A DNA stretch of 8,821 bases from JAHDDW01 sp964648795 (GTDB lineage: Bacteria; Actinomycetota; Acidimicrobiia; Acidimicrobiales; SZUA-35): NCBI GenBank assembly GCA_964648795.1, contig CAZYMB010000026.1:1-8821 (forward strand), in the 5' to 3' direction. Shown in pieces: positions 6,041-8,821 of the stretch. The stretch's first letter is position 1; each line of letters begins with the position of its first letter. Below the pieces are notes generated by a model. The model was given only the letters and a program-made list of their open reading frames with translations, did no database searches and was not told the origin of the DNA. The position numbers were made by a program, and so were the translations under genes.

Positions 6041-7699
6041 GTGGCTAAACCAAAGTTGAGTGGCTCAAATAGCGTGGCAGCCGGTATTTTCTTGTCGAGG
6101 ATTGCTGGCCTGGTTAGAGAACAAGCCATTGTTGTCGTACTTGGGTTTTCGGCCACGGCATCTGCGTTTCGTTTCGCCATGCGCATACCTAACTTGCTGC
6201 AGAACTTGCTAGGCGAAGGCGCCTTATCAGCGTCGTTCATTCCCGTTTACGCAAAACTCGTTGAAGACGGCAAGACTGCAGCCGCATCTAAGCTAGCTAA
6301 ACAAGTTGTTACATGGCTGGCAGGTATCACGACTCTTATTGTTGCGGGCTTTGTAATCTTCGCGGAACAAATCGTTCGCCTTTTCACTTCGTGGGAATCC
6401 GACGCAGAGCTACTTAGCACAGCCACCACTCTTGTCCAGATAACCAGTGTCGGCATTGGTTTTCTGGTCGCGTCAGCCTGGTGTCTCGGTATTCAAAACT
6501 CGCATCGCAAATTCTTTCTCTCTTACGTGGCACCGACCATATGGAATCTCGTTCAGATAGCTGTTCTCGCTTTTGCCATCATTCGTGGCCTTGGATTAAC
6601 AACCACTGGGACCGCTCTGGGTATTGCGGTAATTGTCGGCAGTTTCGCCCAACTAGCGGTTCAACTCCCCACTACGTTCAAACTTCTCGGCAAGCATGAA
6701 ACCGATGAAGATATAAGCGGCTACTTAGGAGACGTTGCTCGTAGGTTCTTGCCCGCAGTCGGCGCTAGAGGCGTCATTCAGATTTCTAGCTATGTCGATA
6801 CCGCATTAGCTGCTGCAGTGTCAGTGGCAACGCTGTCACTCTACGCTGCAAGTCTGCCACTATATCTACTACCGATCTCGCTGTTTGCTTTCAGTATCGC
6901 AGCAGCAGAACTAGCTGAGATGAGCCGAATCTCAGATTCGATCGAGCAAGTACAGGTACGTCTAACCGCAGCTATGCGCAAGGTTTCTTTGCCGGCAGCT
7001 TTCACAACTGTACTGTTCTTAACCTCGGCCACTCTTATTGTTGATGGCCTGTACGGCTTCCCACGTCGGATCATCAATTCAATCACCGGCGACGATGCCG
7101 CTGAAGCTTTCTTCGGGCCCGATCAAACGCTGGTCATCGGCATAGTGCTCGCTACCTTTGCGATAGGGCTACCTGCGGCCATGAGGTCTCGAATAGTGCA
7201 GAACACTCTTTACAGCCTCGGCGATGTGAAGGGCCCGGCCAAGATTGCCATCTTTAGGCTCATTGCTGTTCTAGGGTTTAGCTCGCTACTAATGTTTCAA
7301 CTGGACTGGGCGTTTGTAGAGAACCAACAAGTTGACTTTAGTGAAGCATTCGAAGCCTCGCCATACTCTCGAGTCGCCGAAGATGTCCGCTTAGACGAAG
7401 CCTCTAGCCCTAGACTTGGAGCCGTTGGACTTGCCCTAGGAGCGAGCCTGGCTTCTTGGGTCGAATATGGGCTACTGCTCGTGCTGCTAAAGCGCAAAGG
7501 GCTGTCGGCTAGCACTGGCCAAGGGACAAAGATTGCAATCGCTGCACTAACAGCCGGAGCAGTAATGCTTGGTGTGCGGCTCTTAGAGTTCTTGCCATCA
7601 CCAATAGACATCGCTATTGTCGGCTTGCTCGGGCTCGCCACCTTCTATGGAGTGCTTCGAGCCTTTGGGATCAACTTAGTAGCGGCGCTGCGCAGCTAG
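6041..7699 (+). CDS. murJ: Lipid II flippase MurJ (MviN family, MOP superfamily), divergent
   Basis: Integral membrane protein that moves the peptidoglycan precursor lipid II across the cytoplasmic membrane. It has 552 residues from GTG at 6041, somewhat long against about 510-525. Family marks are at the amino end: SRIAGLVRE (19-27), RIPNLLQNLLGEGALSASF (48-66) and PVY (68-70), then LPISLFAFSIAAAELAEMSR (277-296) and LYSLGDVKGPAKIA (390-403). About a dozen or more hydrophobic segments are visible. Arg20 and Arg26 match E. coli Arg18 and Arg24, but by hand alignment the positions of Asp39, Arg52 and Arg270 hold Ser41, Gln54 and Pro273. Extra hydrophilic, mainly acidic residues (about 422-458) form a loop between two late membrane segments and account for most of the added length. 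Upstream is a leaderless-type promoter. Downstream its stop codon abuts that of the convergent lipoprotein gene. Family certain; flippase role probable. Confidence 0.92.
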   Translation: MAKPKLSGSNSVAAGIFLSRIAGLVREQAIVVVLGFSATASAFRFAMRIPNLLQNLLGEGALSASFIPVYAKLVEDGKTAAASKLAKQVVTWLAGITTLIVAGFVIFAEQIVRLFTSWESDAELLSTATTLVQITSVGIGFLVASAWCLGIQNSHRKFFLSYVAPTIWNLVQIAVLAFAIIRGLGLTTTGTALGIAVIVGSFAQLAVQLPTTFKLLGKHETDEDISGYLGDVARRFLPAVGARGVIQISSYVDTALAAAVSVATLSLYAASLPLYLLPISLFAFSIAAAELAEMSRISDSIEQVQVRLTAAMRKVSLPAAFTTVLFLTSATLIVDGLYGFPRRIINSITGDDAAEAFFGPDQTLVIGIVLATFAIGLPAAMRSRIVQNTLYSLGDVKGPAKIAIFRLIAVLGFSSLLMFQLDWAFVENQQVDFSEAFEASPYSRVAEDVRLDEASSPRLGAVGLALGASLASWVEYGLLLVLLKRKGLSASTGQGTKIAIAALTAGAVMLGVRLLEFLPSPIDIAIVGLLGLATFYGVLRAFGINLVAALRS

Positions 7700-8812
7700 T
7701 TAGCGGAATATATAGACTCGGCTGGTTACGGTATCTATCTGCACATCGAAATCTGTTTCGAATGTAGTGGCTGCAATATCGTTTGGAGGGTTCGGCCCAA
7801 AGCAGTTTTCTGGCACCTGGGCAGCTTTGGCGTTAACGTCCGCTTGGAGTTGACTCAAAAGCGCGTTTTCTGAGTGTTCTAACTGCTTTCGGAAGAACTC
7901 TGCAAAGCTATCTCCAAGTGGTTCGAAGTTGACTATCTGGTTAGTTGCATGACTACGAGCTGCTTGCATGTCCGCTACCCACTGAGCTCGTAGTTCAGCA
8001 AGCATTTCGGCGAAGTATTCGAGCGGAGCTTCGCAATCTTGTGTTACCGCTACTTCGACCCCGTCAATGAACAATCTAATTGGCTCGTTCACTATGCCTG
8101 CGAATAGGTCTATCTGGCGACTTTGTATTCGATCAAGCAGTTCCTCAATAGTTGGGCCGCCCACCTGTAATGACTGCGAAACATATCGAGTAACCGAAAC
8201 CAAGTTATCAATATTGTCCGCTACGAAAACTTCGTTCTCGATATTGGAAATCACACGCCCTAGAGGGTCGGGATCACATCCTGGGGGAAGATCTCCGTAC
8301 AGCGATTGCAGACCCTCCACTTGGTCAAAGCCAACGCCCAATGCTTCTAAGTCTTGTGCTAGTTGTTCCAGCTGCACAGCAGCCTGAGCTCTCGTCTGAG
8401 CATTTAGTAGTATCGAGCTAACTGTGAGCGAAATAGGAAGGTTTACTGCTTCCCGTACTTGCCGATATTCGCTACCTACTTGCTGAGCGCCGTTTACTAA
8501 ATCACTTCGAACCAGGCTGCAGGTAACGGTTTCAAGTTCCCTACCCTCAAGGCCAGAAATATAGTCGTCCAAAGAGGTCGCCACCAAAGTCGATGGCGTT
8601 ACTACCTGACGTGCGGGGATAACTGAAGGCATCGTTGCTTGCCTTACTGGTGTGGTCGGAGTTACGGCAACTTGACGTGCTTGGGTGACAGGAGGTGTCG
8701 GCGATGCGGCAGAATTCCCGTCAGAGGTACAGCCAGAAGCTATCACTGCAACAACAAAGGCAGCTGGTAAATGTTTTCGCCATGAGCTTGATATTTGTTT
8801 AAACCAATCCAT
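7700..8812 (-). CDS. Secreted lipoprotein of unknown function, 370 aa
   Basis: The amino end is a lipoprotein signal: basic n-region with R12 K13, hydrophobic core (about 15-25) and lipobox IASGC with the lipidated cysteine at 28. The mature protein should be anchored outside the cytoplasmic membrane. Residues 29-80 form a Ser/Thr/Pro linker containing three 11-residue units, each with an Arg-Gln pair (46-47, 57-58, 68-69). The rest is mostly helical, with only four more cysteines, C98, C179, C260 and C337, spaced 81, 81 and 77 apart; C98-C179 and C260-C337 may be disulfides closing two helical modules. I recognise no domain, and the function is unknown. The ATG at 8812 is supported by the complete signal peptide. 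The gene runs against murJ with no base between the stop codons and has no visible terminator of its own there. Confidence 0.87.
   Translation of the reverse strand: MDWFKQISSSWRKHLPAAFVVAVIASGCTSDGNSAASPTPPVTQARQVAVTPTTPVRQATMPSVIPARQVVTPSTLVATSLDDYISGLEGRELETVTCSLVRSDLVNGAQQVGSEYRQVREAVNLPISLTVSSILLNAQTRAQAAVQLEQLAQDLEALGVGFDQVEGLQSLYGDLPPGCDPDPLGRVISNIENEVFVADNIDNLVSVTRYVSQSLQVGGPTIEELLDRIQSRQIDLFAGIVNEPIRLFIDGVEVAVTQDCEAPLEYFAEMLAELRAQWVADMQAARSHATNQIVNFEPLGDSFAEFFRKQLEHSENALLSQLQADVNAKAAQVPENCFGPNPPNDIAATTFETDFDVQIDTVTSRVYIFR
8582..8680 (-). repeat. Three degenerate 33-bp tandem units in the lipoprotein linker
   Basis: Codons 45-77 of the lipoprotein fall into three units of eleven: ARQVAVTPTTP, VRQATMPSVIP and ARQVVTPSTLV. 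The Arg-Gln pair recurs exactly every 11 residues, and the DNA starts GCACGTCA in units one and three. The units differ at many bases, so this is an old internal duplication that lengthens a Thr/Pro-rich spacer, not a recent slippage repeat. Confidence 0.6.
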
Positions 8813-8821
8813 TTTCCGCCT
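8813..8821 (-). promoter_or_regulatory. Possible ribosome binding site of the lipoprotein gene
   Basis: The last nine bases read on the minus strand as AGGCGGAAA directly before the ATG. AGGCGG is the same hexamer seen before the starts of the 499- and 457-residue genes, here only three bases from ATG, which is closer than ideal. The promoter would lie outside the window. Confidence 0.35.

Noticed and set aside
7687..7696. Ten-base palindrome GCTGCGCAGC near the end of murJ, considered as a terminator.
   Set aside because: It has no loop, would form at most three base pairs as a hairpin, is coding, and has no T-run on either side.
1..8821. Defence island, prophage or mobile element.
   Set aside because: No transposase, integrase, direct-repeat boundary, toxin-antitoxin or nuclease signature is seen; the recognisable genes are housekeeping.

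Overview
The window looks like a chromosomal housekeeping stretch from a bacterium, probably an actinobacterium or a close relative; base composition is close to balanced by eye. The taxonomic hint comes from the leucyl-tRNA synthetase, whose central segment (VNWCPGLGTILANEEV, then RQWMMRITSYADRLL and the long insert before it) reads like actinobacterial LeuRS, and from promoter-like TANNNT hexamers lying 6-9 nt before several start codons, the layout of leaderless transcripts common in Actinobacteria. This is inference; no search was run. I see no tRNA, rRNA, CRISPR array, insertion sequence or phage gene.

Layout: the left 5.4 kb is a minus-strand block of four genes, in transcription order an archaeal-type riboflavin synthase (5453-4968), an unrecognised 499-residue protein (4925-3426), an unrecognised 457-residue protein (3365-1992) and leuS (1968 to beyond base 1, carboxyl end missing). 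On the plus strand, divergent from the riboflavin synthase gene, lie a small VOC/glyoxalase-fold protein (5510-5986) and murJ (6041-7699), the lipid II flippase. A stem-loop spans the VOC stop codon, and murJ has its own leaderless-type promoter. A minus-strand gene for a secreted lipoprotein (8812-7700) converges on murJ so tightly that the two stop codons touch.

Points of most interest: (1) the riboflavin synthase belongs to the lumazine-synthase-like family typical of Archaea, not the usual bacterial two-domain enzyme; (2) the 499- and 457-residue proteins are divergent tandem paralogues of one another, which I could align by eye without gaps over about 80 residues, and they sit directly upstream of leuS, the nearest thing here to an undescribed system; (3) MurJ keeps two amino-terminal arginines but has lost other polar cavity residues known from E. 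coli; (4) the lipoprotein has a 33-nt degenerate repeat in its linker and cysteines spaced about every 80 residues.

LeuS supplies translation, MurJ supplies peptidoglycan precursor export and RibC makes the final step of riboflavin; nothing links these into one pathway. The two paralogues could be co-expressed with leuS because of the 60-nt and 26-nt stop-to-start gaps (GTG start for the second), but putative internal promoters and palindromes at the junctions suggest that the cluster may be several short transcription units.
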